64,000 nt of DNA, taken from Chondromyces crocatus (GTDB lineage: Bacteria; Myxococcota_A; Polyangia; Polyangiales; Polyangiaceae). Position numbers and translations under genes: made by a program. This document shows, piece by piece, positions 8,471 through 21,556 of this stretch. The stretch is taken from positions 5,286,525-5,350,524 of the forward strand of contig NZ_CP012159.1 in the NCBI RefSeq assembly GCF_001189295.1, given 5' to 3'. The notes below the pieces were generated by a model that saw only the letters and a list, made by a program, of their open reading frames with translations, made no database searches and had not been told where the DNA came from. The first letter of the stretch is position 1. Every line of letters starts with the position of its first letter.

Positions 8471-10879
8471 TCAGCTCACCTCCAGGGTCGGCGCCACGAC
8501 GGGGGTGGGCACACCACGGGCGAAGCGATCCCGCTTGACGATCGGGTGGCCCTTGCCGCCACGAGCCCCGGCGATCTTGTCGGCACGGAGGTCCAGGATT
8601 TTCCCCTTGTCGGTCTCGACGGTCAGGACCTCATTGCTTCCGAGAGCGAGCGTCGTCGCGATCAAGCGCTCTCCCTCCTCGAGTTTCATGAGCATCGAGC
8701 CCTTGCCCGGCCCGGCGAGGCTCGGGAGTTCTCCGGCCGAGACGCCGAGCGCGTGACCATCGCTCGATGCGCAGAGGACGATGTCCTCGTCGCGCGCACC
8801 CGGGGGCAGCACGGCGAACACCTCGTCACCTTCGTTCAGGCGAGCGAAGCGGCGGCCGGCCCGTGTGGAGGGGTCTCGGTGCGGGCGGAGGGAAAAGCGG
8901 AAGCCCTGGCCGCCGCGCGTGACGGCGACTGCGAGCGGTGGCTCCGGATCGGTGGCTCCCTCCGATGGTGGCGGTACTTCGAGTGCGCGCGGATCGAAGG
9001 AGTACATCGCGATCATCCGTTCGCCGTCGCCGAGCTTGAACAGCTTCTGCACCGGATCGCCGTACCCGCTGGATGGAGGGACGTCGTGGATGCGGCACAC
9101 GTAACAGGAGCCGAGGTTGGAAAAGAACGCGACGGAGGCGCGGGTCGAGCCGGCGATGGCGGCGAGGACCGTGTCGCCATCTCGGAGGCGGGTCGTGGAG
9201 AGGTCCCTCACCTCGCGGACGCGCTTCACCCATCCCTGGCTCGAGAGGATGACGTTGGCATCCTCCGCGATGATGAAGTCCTCCTCCTGGTACTCTGGCT
9301 CCTCGATGGCCCCGACGACCTTGGTGCGACGCCGGTCCGAGTACGAGCGCCTCAGCTCGAGGAGCTCGTCTCGAACGAGGTGCCAACGCTTCGTGTCGCT
9401 CGCGAGCAAGGCCTGCAGCTTGTTCGCTTCCGCCCGCTTCTCGGCCAGTTCGCGCTGCACGACCAGGATCTCCAGGCGAGCGAGGCGGTAGAGGCGGAGC
9501 TCCAGGATGGCGTCCACCTGTTCTTCGCTGAGCGCGAAGCGCTTCATCAGCTTGTCGGCTGCGTCTGCTTTGCCCTCGCTCCGACGGATGATCTTGATCA
9601 CCTCGTCCAGGGCATCGAAGACTTTCTCGAACCCTTCGAGGATGTGGATGCGCTGGCGCAGCTCACCGAGCTGGAATTCGATGCGCCGGGTCACCGTCGT
9701 GTGACGGAACTCGAGGAAGTTCGTGAGGATCTCGTGGAGGTTGAGCCGCCTGGGGGTGGAGACGTCGGCTTTCTCCGTGGGGACCAGGCAGGTGAGGTTG
9801 ACCTGAACATTGATGGCGAGCGGCGTGTGCTTGTAGAGGTACGCCATCACGAGCTGCGGATCGCTCGCGCGCTTCAGCTCCAGGACCACGCGGACCTCCT
9901 CGGTGGACTCGTCGCGCACATCGACGAGTGCTGGGAGCTTCTTGGAGAGGATGACGTCCGCAATCTTCTCCACGATCGCCTTGCGCTCCACGGCGTAGGG
10001 GATGGAGGTGATGATGATCTGGGGCGCGCCTCGCTTGTCCTCGGGCTCCTCCAGCTGCCACTCGCCGCGAAGCTTCAGCGAGCCCTGGCCGGCCGTGTAG
10101 ACGGTCTCCAGCTCCTTCTTGGTCGCATGGAGCTGGCCACCCGTGGGGAAATCCGGCCCTTTGATGTTCGTGAGCAGTCGGAAGATGCTCAGATCGGGGG
10201 TGTCGATCAGGGCGACGCAGGCGTCGATGACCTCGCCGAGGTTGTGCGGCGGGATGCTGGTCGCCATGCCGACGGCGATCCCCTGGACGCCGTTCACGAG
10301 GAGGTTGGGGAACCGCGATGGCAGGACGATGGGCTCGGAGCGGGTCCCGTCGTAGTTCGGGCGCCAGTCGACCGTGCGCTGACCCAGCTCGGAGAGCAGC
10401 TCCATCGCCAGAGGTCGAAGCTTGGCCTCCGTGTAGCGCATGGCCGCAGGGGCATCGCCGTCGATGGAGCCGAAGTTGCCGTGTCCTGACACGAGCGGTG
10501 CGCGCATCACGAAGTCTTGTGCGAGGCGCACCATGGCCTCGTAGATCGAAGAGTCTCCGTGGGGGTGGTACTTACCCATCACGTCGCCCACGACCGCGGC
10601 GCTCTTCCGGAACTTCGCGTCCGGGGTGAGGCGCAGGTCGTGCTGCATGGCGTAGAGGATTCTCCGCTGTACGGGTTTCAGCCCGTCACGCACGTCGGGC
10701 AGCGCGCGCGACGTGATGACGCTCAAGGCGTAGTTCAGGTAACGTCGCTGCGCCTCGAGCGCGAGGGGGGTGGTCTCGGCCTCGGGCGGCTCGGGGGGAC
10801 TGCCGCCAGGCGGGCGGGCACTCCGGCGTCCCCGGCGCGGGGCTTCATCGTCTTCGAGCGGCGGCTGAGTACGTGACAC
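8471..10879 (-). CDS. parC: DNA topoisomerase IV subunit A (ParC)
   Basis: This is the cleavage subunit of topoisomerase IV, about 802 residues. The QRR signature is in [14 protein letters not shown], the catalytic Tyr lies in [11 protein letters not shown], and the quinolone-region segment [16 protein letters not shown] keeps the Ser and Glu equivalent to E. coli ParC S80 and E84. A coiled coil (about 400-480) precedes a C-terminal beta-pinwheel, which contains a degenerate GyrA-box-like ARGGKG near the end. The GTG at 10879 is chosen as start because AGGAG lies 6 bases upstream; an in-frame ATG at 10945 would add 22 residues but lacks a ribosome site. The N-terminal about 45 residues are charged and Pro-rich. 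It is first in the parC-parE operon. Confidence 0.92.
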   Translation of the reverse strand: MSRTQPPLEDDEAPRRGRRSARPPGGSPPEPPEAETTPLALEAQRRYLNYALSVITSRALPDVRDGLKPVQRRILYAMQHDLRLTPDAKFRKSAAVVGDVMGKYHPHGDSSIYEAMVRLAQDFVMRAPLVSGHGNFGSIDGDAPAAMRYTEAKLRPLAMELLSELGQRTVDWRPNYDGTRSEPIVLPSRFPNLLVNGVQGIAVGMATSIPPHNLGEVIDACVALIDTPDLSIFRLLTNIKGPDFPTGGQLHATKKELETVYTAGQGSLKLRGEWQLEEPEDKRGAPQIIITSIPYAVERKAIVEKIADVILSKKLPALVDVRDESTEEVRVVLELKRASDPQLVMAYLYKHTPLAINVQVNLTCLVPTEKADVSTPRRLNLHEILTNFLEFRHTTVTRRIEFQLGELRQRIHILEGFEKVFDALDEVIKIIRRSEGKADAADKLMKRFALSEEQVDAILELRLYRLARLEILVVQRELAEKRAEANKLQALLASDTKRWHLVRDELLELRRSYSDRRRTKVVGAIEEPEYQEEDFIIAEDANVILSSQGWVKRVREVRDLSTTRLRDGDTVLAAIAGSTRASVAFFSNLGSCYVCRIHDVPPSSGYGDPVQKLFKLGDGERMIAMYSFDPRALEVPPPSEGATDPEPPLAVAVTRGGQGFRFSLRPHRDPSTRAGRRFARLNEGDEVFAVLPPGARDEDIVLCASSDGHALGVSAGELPSLAGPGKGSMLMKLEEGERLIATTLALGSNEVLTVETDKGKILDLRADKIAGARGGKGHPIVKRDRFARGVPTPVVAPTLEVS

Positions 10880-11280
10880 GCGTGGCTCCTTGGCCGCCGG
10901 TTGCGATGGTGCACCGGCGTTCAGGTGGAGGTGGCACGTGGGCATTACCCACGGAAGTCTGCCTGGTCAAGGATTGGAGAGGTGCATCTCGTGCGCCTGC
11001 AGGAGGAGCTGGTGCTCCTCCGACACGCAGGGTGACACGAGGGACGACGGCGTGACGGCCACGCCTGGCCGCTGGCGTGAGAACGCAGCAGAGGAGGGCG
11101 CTCCGCTCCGCGTGATGGCCAGGGAGAGACGGTCACGGCTGTCTTCCGCGCACGGACGCGGACAATGGCGGCATGTTCGGGGCGCTCTGGACCACCAGGA
11201 CGGCGGATTGGTGCGTTTTTGCGAAGGGTTGAGCGACCGCCCCTTGAGACGGCTCCCGCGCTGGGCTACGCGGGGGCGCC
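10880..11280. promoter_or_regulatory. Divergent control region between parC and bamA
   Basis: These 401 bp separate two genes that point away from each other, so both promoters should be here. At 11002-11021 there is a perfect inverted repeat with an 8-bp stem (GGAGGAGC, loop TGGT, GCTCCTCC). It could be a leader hairpin of the parC transcript or an operator; it has no T-tract. I could not pick a reliable -35/-10 pair for either gene. Short open frames in this region show no family features. Confidence 0.5.
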
Positions 11281-13911
11281 TTGTACGAGACTGGTTTCCG
11301 TTCACAGATTCTCCTCCAACGCGCGTCGCGGCTCTTCGGGCTGTGGACCGCGCTGTGGGTCGCGCTGGCCCCGCTCCCCGTGGCGGCGCAGACCCCTGCT
11401 CAGCCGAATGCGGATGAGCAGGAAGGGGAGCCTGGTGACGCCGTTCCGCCCGCACAGCCGGCGGCGCCCGGCGCGCCGTCAGCTCCCACGACCAGCGCCC
11501 AGGACAGCGACGCGCCTGACCTCGTCCCCACGCTGCCGCCCACGGAAGCAGAGCAAGCGCGTGGTCAACCCGTTGCCAAGATCACAGTAGCCGGCAATCG
11601 GCGCATCTCGACCGACGACATCTCGGCGTATCTAGGCCAGACCCGCATCGGAAGGGCGTTCAGTCCCGAGGGGCTCTCACGGGACGTGCGTGAGCTGTGG
11701 GACTCGGGGCTGTTCGAGGACATCGAGATGGACCTCACACGCCGGGATGACGGCGTACACCTGCGTCTCCTGGTGCGCGAGCGGCCCAGCATCAAGGCCA
11801 TCGAGTTCAAGGGGAACAATGAGGTCGACGACGAGGATCTCACCGAAGCGCTGTCTGCGGAGGTGAAGACCGGGACGATCCTGAGCTACGCGGCCATCCG
11901 CCGAGGCATCCAGAAGATCCGCGACAAGTATGCGGAGGAAGGCCACTTCCTCGCCGAGGTCGAGAACGAGGTCGTCCCGCAGAAGGACAACCAGGTCACG
12001 CTGCGGTTCACGATCAAAGAACACGAAGCGGTCACGGTCCGTCGGATCACGTTCATCGGGAACAACAGCATCCCTGATGCCGAGCTGCGTGAGGTGATGC
12101 TCACCGGGCAGGACAGCCTGTTCAACTTCGGGACCGGCGGGCCGTTCCGTCAAGATGCCTTCGAGCGCGACGTCCTCGTGCTCAACGCGCTCTACTACGA
12201 CCGCGGGTTTCTCTCGGCGCAGATCGCGACCCCACGCGTGATGCTGACCCCCGACCGCACGGGCATCGAGGTCACGCTCTCGATCAACGAAGGTCCTCGG
12301 TATCGCATTCGCTCTCTGCGCATCCAGGAGCGTGACGCCGATGGTCGCGACGTCGAACCGCTCGGAGGTCGCAGGCGGATACGAGAGCTCGTGCGGGCCA
12401 AGCCGGGCGACTGGTTCAACCGCGCCGAGCTCGCCAAGGATCTCGCCGCGATTCAGACGCTGTACCGCGACGAAGGCTACGCCAACGTCGAGGCCCTCCC
12501 CGACACCAACCTGGATCCCGAACAGCGCGAGGTCGACATCGCGGTCGTGATCCGGCGCAACCAGCCCGTGTACTTTGGCCGCATCGAGATTCGCGGCAAC
12601 ACGAAGACCCGGGACAAGGTCATCCGTCGCGAGATGGAGATCTACGAGACCGGGCTGTTCAGCGAGAGCAAGCTGGAGAAGTCCAAGCGCAGGATCACCG
12701 CCCTCGGCTACTTCGAGCGCGTGGACATCTCCACCGAGCAAGGTGATGATCCACAGCACGTCAACGTCTACGTGGAGATTGGCGAGAAGCCGACGGGGAC
12801 GTTCCAGATCGGCGCTGGCTTCTCCAGCATCGAGAACTTCATCGCCACCGCGCAGGTTCAGCAGGCCAACCTGTTCGGAAACGGCCAATCTCTGGCCATC
12901 CAGGCGCAGATCTCAGGGCTTCGTCAGCTCGTCGACATCCGCTTCATCGAGCCCTACCTGCTCGATACGAGGTTCTCGGGGTCGGTGAACGTTTACGATC
13001 AGCTGCGGATCTACAACCAGTTCTCTCAGACGTCGACGGGCGGCTCGCTCACCCTTGGCTATCCGATCATCGAACCCCATCTCCGGGCATCACTCGCCTA
13101 CACGCTCGAGAACAACCGTATCTCCACGTCGACGACGTCGACGTTCCTTGGGACGGCGTCGGCTGTCTCCGTATTCCAGCGCCTGCCCCTCGCGAACCTG
13201 TTCAACGACGGCATCACGTCGAGCATCCGTCCTGCGATCACCTACGACACCCGAAACAACCAGCTCTTTCCGACGGCTGGCATGTTCCTGCAGGGATCTG
13301 CGGAGGTGGCCACGAAGTACCTGGGTAGTGACAACCAGTTCTGGCGCTACCGGACCACAGCGCGCTTCTACTACCCGATCACCGACAGCATCGTCATCAA
13401 GCTGAACTCCGAGGCAGGGCTGGTCACGAGTCCGGACCCGGCGGGTGTGCCGATCTTCGCGCGTTTCTTTCTCGGCGGCATCTTCGATGTCCGTGGCTTC
13501 TTCCTGCGCACCATCGGCCCGCGTCTGCCCCTCCGGGCCACGCTCGACGACCACGCTCCACCGATCGCCGAAGGCGCCAACATCGGTGGCAACCTGATGT
13601 ACTACCAGAACCTCGAGTTCGAGTTTCCGATCATCGACGCCGTCCAGATTCGCGGCGTGGTGTTCACCGATCTCGGCAACGCATGGAACCTGGAGCAGCT
13701 TTACTGCAACGCGGCGCCAGCCTCTCCGTACGACGTCTCGAATCCCTGCTTCACGTTCAGCCGCCTGCTGAACGTGAGGACGTCTTGGGGTTTCGGAATC
13801 CGCTGGTTCTCGCCGCTCGGCCCGCTCCGTTTCGAGTGGGGCTTCCCGTTCTCTCCGCTGCCCTACGAAGAGAGCAGCCGTTTCGAGTTCACCATCGGGA
13901 ACTTCTTCTGA
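11281..13911 (+). CDS. bamA: Outer-membrane protein assembly factor BamA
   Basis: This 876-residue Omp85 protein inserts beta-barrel proteins into the outer membrane. A signal peptide (core WTALWVALAPLPVAAQ, cleaved near residue 36) is followed by a Pro/Ala/Gln-rich linker to about residue 90. Five POTRA domains follow (about 95-510), with typical starts such as KITVAGNRRISTDD, AIEFKGNNEVDDEDL and RIEIRGNTKTRDKVI. The C-terminal barrel begins with FQIGAGFSSIENF and ends with the outer-membrane signal FEFTIGNFF. The barrel contains the VRGF/RG loop signature as FDVRGFFLR. The start codon appears to be a TTG at 11281, the only start that includes the signal peptide. No other bam gene is nearby. 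Confidence 0.95.
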   Translation: MYETGFRSQILLQRASRLFGLWTALWVALAPLPVAAQTPAQPNADEQEGEPGDAVPPAQPAAPGAPSAPTTSAQDSDAPDLVPTLPPTEAEQARGQPVAKITVAGNRRISTDDISAYLGQTRIGRAFSPEGLSRDVRELWDSGLFEDIEMDLTRRDDGVHLRLLVRERPSIKAIEFKGNNEVDDEDLTEALSAEVKTGTILSYAAIRRGIQKIRDKYAEEGHFLAEVENEVVPQKDNQVTLRFTIKEHEAVTVRRITFIGNNSIPDAELREVMLTGQDSLFNFGTGGPFRQDAFERDVLVLNALYYDRGFLSAQIATPRVMLTPDRTGIEVTLSINEGPRYRIRSLRIQERDADGRDVEPLGGRRRIRELVRAKPGDWFNRAELAKDLAAIQTLYRDEGYANVEALPDTNLDPEQREVDIAVVIRRNQPVYFGRIEIRGNTKTRDKVIRREMEIYETGLFSESKLEKSKRRITALGYFERVDISTEQGDDPQHVNVYVEIGEKPTGTFQIGAGFSSIENFIATAQVQQANLFGNGQSLAIQAQISGLRQLVDIRFIEPYLLDTRFSGSVNVYDQLRIYNQFSQTSTGGSLTLGYPIIEPHLRASLAYTLENNRISTSTTSTFLGTASAVSVFQRLPLANLFNDGITSSIRPAITYDTRNNQLFPTAGMFLQGSAEVATKYLGSDNQFWRYRTTARFYYPITDSIVIKLNSEAGLVTSPDPAGVPIFARFFLGGIFDVRGFFLRTIGPRLPLRATLDDHAPPIAEGANIGGNLMYYQNLEFEFPIIDAVQIRGVVFTDLGNAWNLEQLYCNAAPASPYDVSNPCFTFSRLLNVRTSWGFGIRWFSPLGPLRFEWGFPFSPLPYEESSRFEFTIGNFF

Positions 13912-13999
13912 GAGACACCTCGAGCGACCCCACCGGATACGCGCTGAGCGGCCGGACGAGGAGTTGCCAGAGTGCGTCGCGTCAGTACGCTTGAGACCC

Positions 14000-14782
14000 A
14001 TGGACGAGCGAATGACGATGGGCTTTCCGCGACCGGGGAGAGCCCTCATCGGCGTGATGGTGGCCATCACGTGCATCTGGGTGATGTTCGCCGTCGGCCT
14101 GAACTTCGGTGACGTGAGCAACGCCGTGCTCGCTCCCTTCGTCGGAGACGTCGACAAAGTCCTGCACGGGCAGGTGTGGCGCCTGCTGACAGCTCCGCTG
14201 ATCCACGACCCGCGCAACCCCTGGCATCTGCTGACGACGCTGATGGGGCTCTACTTCCTCGGCACACCCCTGGAGCAGCGGTGGGGCGCCAAGCGGACCC
14301 TGCTCTTCCTGGTGGGCTCCGCGGCCTTTGCCTATGCCGTTCAGGTGGCTGCCACGGTGCTCGTGCCCAGGGTCGGGCAAGCGGGCTTCTACGGTGGGCT
14401 AGGGATGGTCGAAGCAGTCGCGATTGCCTGGGCGCTCGCTTACCGAAATGCGACGGTCCGGCTCTTCTTCGTCCTGCCTGTGAGCGGGACGATGCTGCTC
14501 GTCTTCGTGGTCGCGATGTCGGTTCTGAACCTCATCTCCCTGCGTGCACCGCCCGAAGGTCTCATCACGCCCTTCGGCGGCATGCTGGCTGGATGGCTGT
14601 TCGGGGAGTTGTCCCCCCTGCGTCGCCTCCTCGTGCGCCTCCGCTTCAGGCAGCTGCAGGGGAAGTCAGATACCCTGCGCCGCATGCGGACATCCTCCCC
14701 GCGAAGCCGCTCAGGGCCTCCGCTGCGCGTCCTGCCTGGCGGGCAGAAGTCGAACCCCAAGGACAAGCGCTGGCTCAACTAG
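14000..14782 (+). CDS. Rhomboid-fold membrane protein lacking the catalytic dyad
   Basis: This 260-residue protein has about six membrane helices. The segment HGQVWRLLTAPLIHD followed by WHLLTTLMGLYFLGTPLEQRWG (about 56-96) is characteristic of rhomboids. Where active rhomboids have GxSG it has YGGLG (131-135), with no Ser, and where the last helix carries the catalytic His it has PFGGMLAGWLFG, with no His. It is therefore a rhomboid pseudoprotease, a type known to bind or escort membrane proteins (iRhom, derlin and TMEM115 types). A basic cytoplasmic tail of about 50 residues follows. The ATG at 14000 was chosen because it immediately precedes the first helix region. It lies 88 bp after bamA on the same strand. 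Confidence 0.82.
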   Translation: MDERMTMGFPRPGRALIGVMVAITCIWVMFAVGLNFGDVSNAVLAPFVGDVDKVLHGQVWRLLTAPLIHDPRNPWHLLTTLMGLYFLGTPLEQRWGAKRTLLFLVGSAAFAYAVQVAATVLVPRVGQAGFYGGLGMVEAVAIAWALAYRNATVRLFFVLPVSGTMLLVFVVAMSVLNLISLRAPPEGLITPFGGMLAGWLFGELSPLRRLLVRLRFRQLQGKSDTLRRMRTSSPRSRSGPPLRVLPGGQKSNPKDKRWLN

Positions 14783-14842
14783 CCGCGCCAGCGCCGACCG
14801 TTCCTGTGAAAGCTCGAACAGGGAGCAGGGAAGGGGAGCCGC

Positions 14843-15202
14843 TCACGGTCTGGAGCACTGGTGGATCTGATCCAGTGACCTGGCAGCGAGCAGGCACTCC
14901 AGCTCCATCTGGCTGACCCGCTTCCCCGCGAGGTCTCGCTTGCACTCGGTCAACCAGTCGGAACCCAGGCGCTCGCCTTCGCTCAGCAGGACGCCGGACG
15001 CCTTCGTGGGCGCCTGTCCTCCTGGAGGTGCGGCCTTGCGGACCTCCTCGATCCACGTTCGCTGGAGGCTCTCGCCCACCCGACGGCAGTCCTCGTCCGT
15101 GATCGTCTGACCACAGGCGCACAGAGCAGGGAGGATGAGCAGGAGGGACGTCGCGCTCCGGAGAGAGGTGGAGCGCGACCGGTGGAGGAGCATCCTCACC
15201 AC
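14843..15202 (-). CDS. Small Cys-containing lipoprotein
   Basis: This 119-residue protein has a lipoprotein signal with a lipobox LCAC around residues 27-30. The mature part holds four spaced Cys (EDCRRVGESLQRTW, LTECKRDL, ELECLLAARS, IHQCSRP), probably two disulphides. The pattern of a Trp followed by C-x-x-x-L and CLLAA(R)S near the end recurs in small myxobacterial lipoproteins, but I cannot assign a family name or function. It starts 2 bp after the rpoD stop codon on the same strand, so it is probably co-transcribed with dnaG-rpoD or with rpoD alone. Confidence 0.78.
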   Translation of the reverse strand: MVRMLLHRSRSTSLRSATSLLLILPALCACGQTITDEDCRRVGESLQRTWIEEVRKAAPPGGQAPTKASGVLLSEGERLGSDWLTECKRDLAGKRVSQMELECLLAARSLDQIHQCSRP

Positions 15203-15204
15203 AC

Positions 15205-17121
<1,917 letters not shown>

Positions 17122-17246
17122 TACCTCATGCTCCATTGGTAGCGGCTCGGCCGCCCCACAGGGACTTCAGTTCCACCAGCTCTGAACTAACGAGAACATG
17201 GTTGGCGCCATTGGACTGCCCCGGGGTGAGAGGGCCAAGACGCGCG

Positions 17247-19247
17247 TCAAGAAAGCCCGAGCTTCTCGCGGGCCCTCCGTTGAACTTCACGCAGCATGGA
17301 TTCCTCGGAAGCGACGTCCCCCATCGCCTCTCCCTTTTCGAGCTGGTGCACCACGGCGGCGTTCGCACGCTTCAACGTCAGCCGCCTCAACTTTCGTGCA
17401 TTCTCAAGGAGTTCCGTCTTCGCCTCGGCCGCCCCCTCGAACCCCGGTGCGGCAAGACGTCCAGCCGCGAATGAATGGATCGCGCTTGAGATTTGCGCAA
17501 GAAATTCGTCGGCGGCAAGTCCCTTTTCGGGAATGAAGTACCGTCGTGCAGCGACGACTGCGAGCGCCACATCCCCCTCGAGGACCTCCAGCGCGGGAAC
17601 TACCTCGGGATCTGCCAGGATTTCAGGGCAGTCGATGACGGCGCCGAGGATGGCGAGCCGGATCTGGTCTTCGCGCGAGAGATTCCGCCCGTGAGCTGAA
17701 GCAGGATCCGGGCCGTAGCTCTCGGGACCCTCCGAAAAGCCCCCTCCGTGGTCAGGGGGTCGGCGGCTGGCGGTCGCGGAACGGCGCGCTCCTGGTCCTT
17801 GGGATAGCGCCTCGTCGACGATCCGCTCGAGCTGGAGAAGGTCTGTGGGCGACCTGTCGCCGATGATCAGCTTCGAGGACACGCGATCCGCATAGAGCTT
17901 GCTCATCAAGCGGAGGTTGGGATCGTCTTCCTCGGCGAGCAGGGCCGCGACTGCCTTGATGCGTGCCATCTGGTCCGGAAGTGACGCGCCACTGAAGTCG
18001 TCCCCGTTGAGGGCGGCGTCGATGAGGTACTCGAGCAGCCCACGGGCATCCTTGACGAGCCGCTGGATGGCTTCAGGGCCCTTCTGGCGCGCGAGGTCGT
18101 CGGGGTCGAGCCCGGGCGCGAGCGCAGCGACCCGCGCCGTCAGTCCCGCCTCACGACACGGAACTCGGGCGGCCCGGGTCGCCTTCCGTCCCGCTGCATC
18201 TCCGTCGAACAGGAGCACCACGCTCGGGGCGAAGCGCTTGAGCAGACGGGCTTGCGCTGTGGTGTACGCCGTCCCGAGAGGTGCCACGGCATTGGTGATT
18301 CCGCGGGCGTGGAGCGCGACCACGTCGAAATTTCCCTCGACGAGGATGGCCTCTCCGCGCTGTCGGATCGTGTGACGCGCCTGGTGGAGTCCGAACAGGT
18401 GCTCGCCCTTGGTGTAGATGCGAGACTCGGGGCTGTTGATGTACTTGGCCGGTGCCCCATCCGTAGTGGCCGCCGGACCTGAGAGCCTGTGCGCGGTGAG
18501 CTCGGCGGGCGTGGGGTCGGGCAATGCTCTGCCGCTGAACGCGATCACCCTCCCCAGCACATCGGTGACCGCGAACATGAGGCGGTGACGAAAGCGGTCG
18601 TAATGCCCACTGCCGGAGGAGCGGGGGACGAGGAGACCCAGGCGCTCGGCTTGAATCGGTGAGATGCCCTGACGCTTCAGGTGTGAAGCCAGCCCATCCC
18701 ACCCGTAGGGCGCATAGCCCACGCGAAACGCCTGGAGCGCGTCGGCAATGGAATCTGGCGCCTGTCCATCGCTGGACAGCGGAAGTCCGCGTCGAGCGAG
18801 TTCCTCGCTGGCGTAATGGGCGAGGGGATGGGCGGGGGTGGAAGGCCCTCCGCGGAGCTGATGCTCGAAGAAGGTCGCCGCGATCCGGTTGACGTCGTAG
18901 AGGTCTTCTTTTTCTCTACGGGCGCCCTGCGCTTCGCGTCGCTCTGCATCCGTGAAGGTGTCGACGATCTCGATGCCGGAGCGCTCTGCGAGCGAGCGCA
19001 CGGCTTCGGCGAACGTCTGGCCTTCGATCTTCATCACGAAGTCGACGGCGCTGCCGCTCTCTTTGCAACCGAAGCAGTGATAGAAGCCGCGCTCTGCGTT
19101 GACGTGGAAGCTGGGACTCTTCTCCTTGTGAAAGGGACAGAGGCCGGTGAAGCTTCGACCCCGACGCGTGAGCCGCACCGTCTCGCCGATCAGGGCGACC
19201 AGATCGGTCCGCTCCTTGACGAGCGCAATCGTCTCCGGCGAGATCAT
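17247..19247 (-). CDS. dnaG: DNA primase DnaG
   Basis: This 666-residue protein makes RNA primers at the replication fork. The CHC2 zinc finger is complete (C37, H40, C58 and C61 within CPFHKEKSPSFHVN and FYHCFGC). The catalytic TOPRIM domain contains ILVEGNFDVVALHARG and the metal-binding VVLLFDGDAAGRKA. The C-terminal helicase-binding region is weakly conserved, as usual, and carries an inserted Pro/Gly-rich linker (about 470-520). It is followed by rpoD after 125 bp on the same strand. The start ATG at 19247 gives the conserved N-terminus MISPETIALVKERTDLV. Confidence 0.96.
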   Translation of the reverse strand: MISPETIALVKERTDLVALIGETVRLTRRGRSFTGLCPFHKEKSPSFHVNAERGFYHCFGCKESGSAVDFVMKIEGQTFAEAVRSLAERSGIEIVDTFTDAERREAQGARREKEDLYDVNRIAATFFEHQLRGGPSTPAHPLAHYASEELARRGLPLSSDGQAPDSIADALQAFRVGYAPYGWDGLASHLKRQGISPIQAERLGLLVPRSSGSGHYDRFRHRLMFAVTDVLGRVIAFSGRALPDPTPAELTAHRLSGPAATTDGAPAKYINSPESRIYTKGEHLFGLHQARHTIRQRGEAILVEGNFDVVALHARGITNAVAPLGTAYTTAQARLLKRFAPSVVLLFDGDAAGRKATRAARVPCREAGLTARVAALAPGLDPDDLARQKGPEAIQRLVKDARGLLEYLIDAALNGDDFSGASLPDQMARIKAVAALLAEEDDPNLRLMSKLYADRVSSKLIIGDRSPTDLLQLERIVDEALSQGPGARRSATASRRPPDHGGGFSEGPESYGPDPASAHGRNLSREDQIRLAILGAVIDCPEILADPEVVPALEVLEGDVALAVVAARRYFIPEKGLAADEFLAQISSAIHSFAAGRLAAPGFEGAAEAKTELLENARKLRRLTLKRANAAVVHQLEKGEAMGDVASEESMLREVQRRAREKLGLS

Positions 19248-19345
19248 CGTGGGTTGCGAGTTCTCCAGCGCAAGGCTCTGCGCTCCGTCGCGACATGTAG
19301 TCTTCTGCGGCGGAGCCTTACGCGCAAGGGGGGACGCCGAACTTT

Positions 19346-19365
19346 GGGAGCCCCGGAGGGCTCCC
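19346..19365 (-). terminator. Hairpin between atpC and dnaG, possible terminator
   Basis: A perfect inverted repeat with an 8-bp GC-rich stem (GGGAGCCC, loop CGGA, GGGCTCCC) lies 17 bp after the atpC stop. On the minus strand it is followed by AAAGTT rather than a T-run, so it is a weak intrinsic terminator at best. It may instead mark the 3' end of the atpD-atpC mRNA. Confidence 0.5.
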
Positions 19366-19381
19366 TCGATCCCGGAGCCGG

Positions 19382-19939
19382 CTACTTGGTGTCAGGGAAG
19401 GCGGATCCAGGACTCTTGTGATCGGTCAGGCTCTCATCGGGCTGGGACGAGGCTGCCAGTTCCTCCTCCGGCGGCGGCTCGGCATGGTTGACGAGGAACC
19501 GGGTGTCCTCACGGACCATGGGGGGCGGAGGATCACCGATCAGCTCAAGCTCGGTCGCCAGCCACTGCTCTTCCTCGATCAGCTCACGCCGTCGTGGATC
19601 CGTCAGCTCTCCGTGCCAGTGATCCAGCTCTTCATCCACCTCCTTGAGGCGCATGCGGGTCTTCACCACGTCCACGTCTTCCGCCCGGGCGAAACGCTCG
19701 GTGAGGAGGAGGGCGACATCCGCCGCGACCTCCACGAAGCCATGGTGCACGGCGAGCCGATGCTCACGACCTTCCTTGTGATAGGTCACGAGCCCCGTCC
19801 GCAGAGCCGCGAGCAGCGGCAGGTGGCCCGGCAACACGCCGAACTCACCCGCCACGCTCGGTGCGGTGACGTCGGTGACCTGCTCTCGCAGGGCCACGCC
19901 CGTCGGGGTCACGATCTCGAGCAAGATCGTCTCGGCCAT
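19382..19939 (-). CDS. atpC: ATP synthase F1 epsilon subunit
   Basis: This 185-residue protein regulates rotation of the F1 motor. The N-terminal beta-sandwich is clear (ILLEIVTPTGVALREQVTDV, GEFGVLPGHLPLLAALRTG). The helical hairpin (about 90-140) is present but altered (EDVDVVKTRMRLKEVDEEL). A C-terminal acidic, Pro-rich extension of about 45 residues makes it longer than the usual 130-140. It begins 7 bp after the atpD stop and is clearly in the same operon. Confidence 0.93.
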   Translation of the reverse strand: MAETILLEIVTPTGVALREQVTDVTAPSVAGEFGVLPGHLPLLAALRTGLVTYHKEGREHRLAVHHGFVEVAADVALLLTERFARAEDVDVVKTRMRLKEVDEELDHWHGELTDPRRRELIEEEQWLATELELIGDPPPPMVREDTRFLVNHAEPPPEEELAASSQPDESLTDHKSPGSAFPDTK

Positions 19940-19946
19940 GGCGCGC

Positions 19947-21542
<1,596 letters not shown>

Positions 21543-21556
21543 TCACCCTGTTGCCC

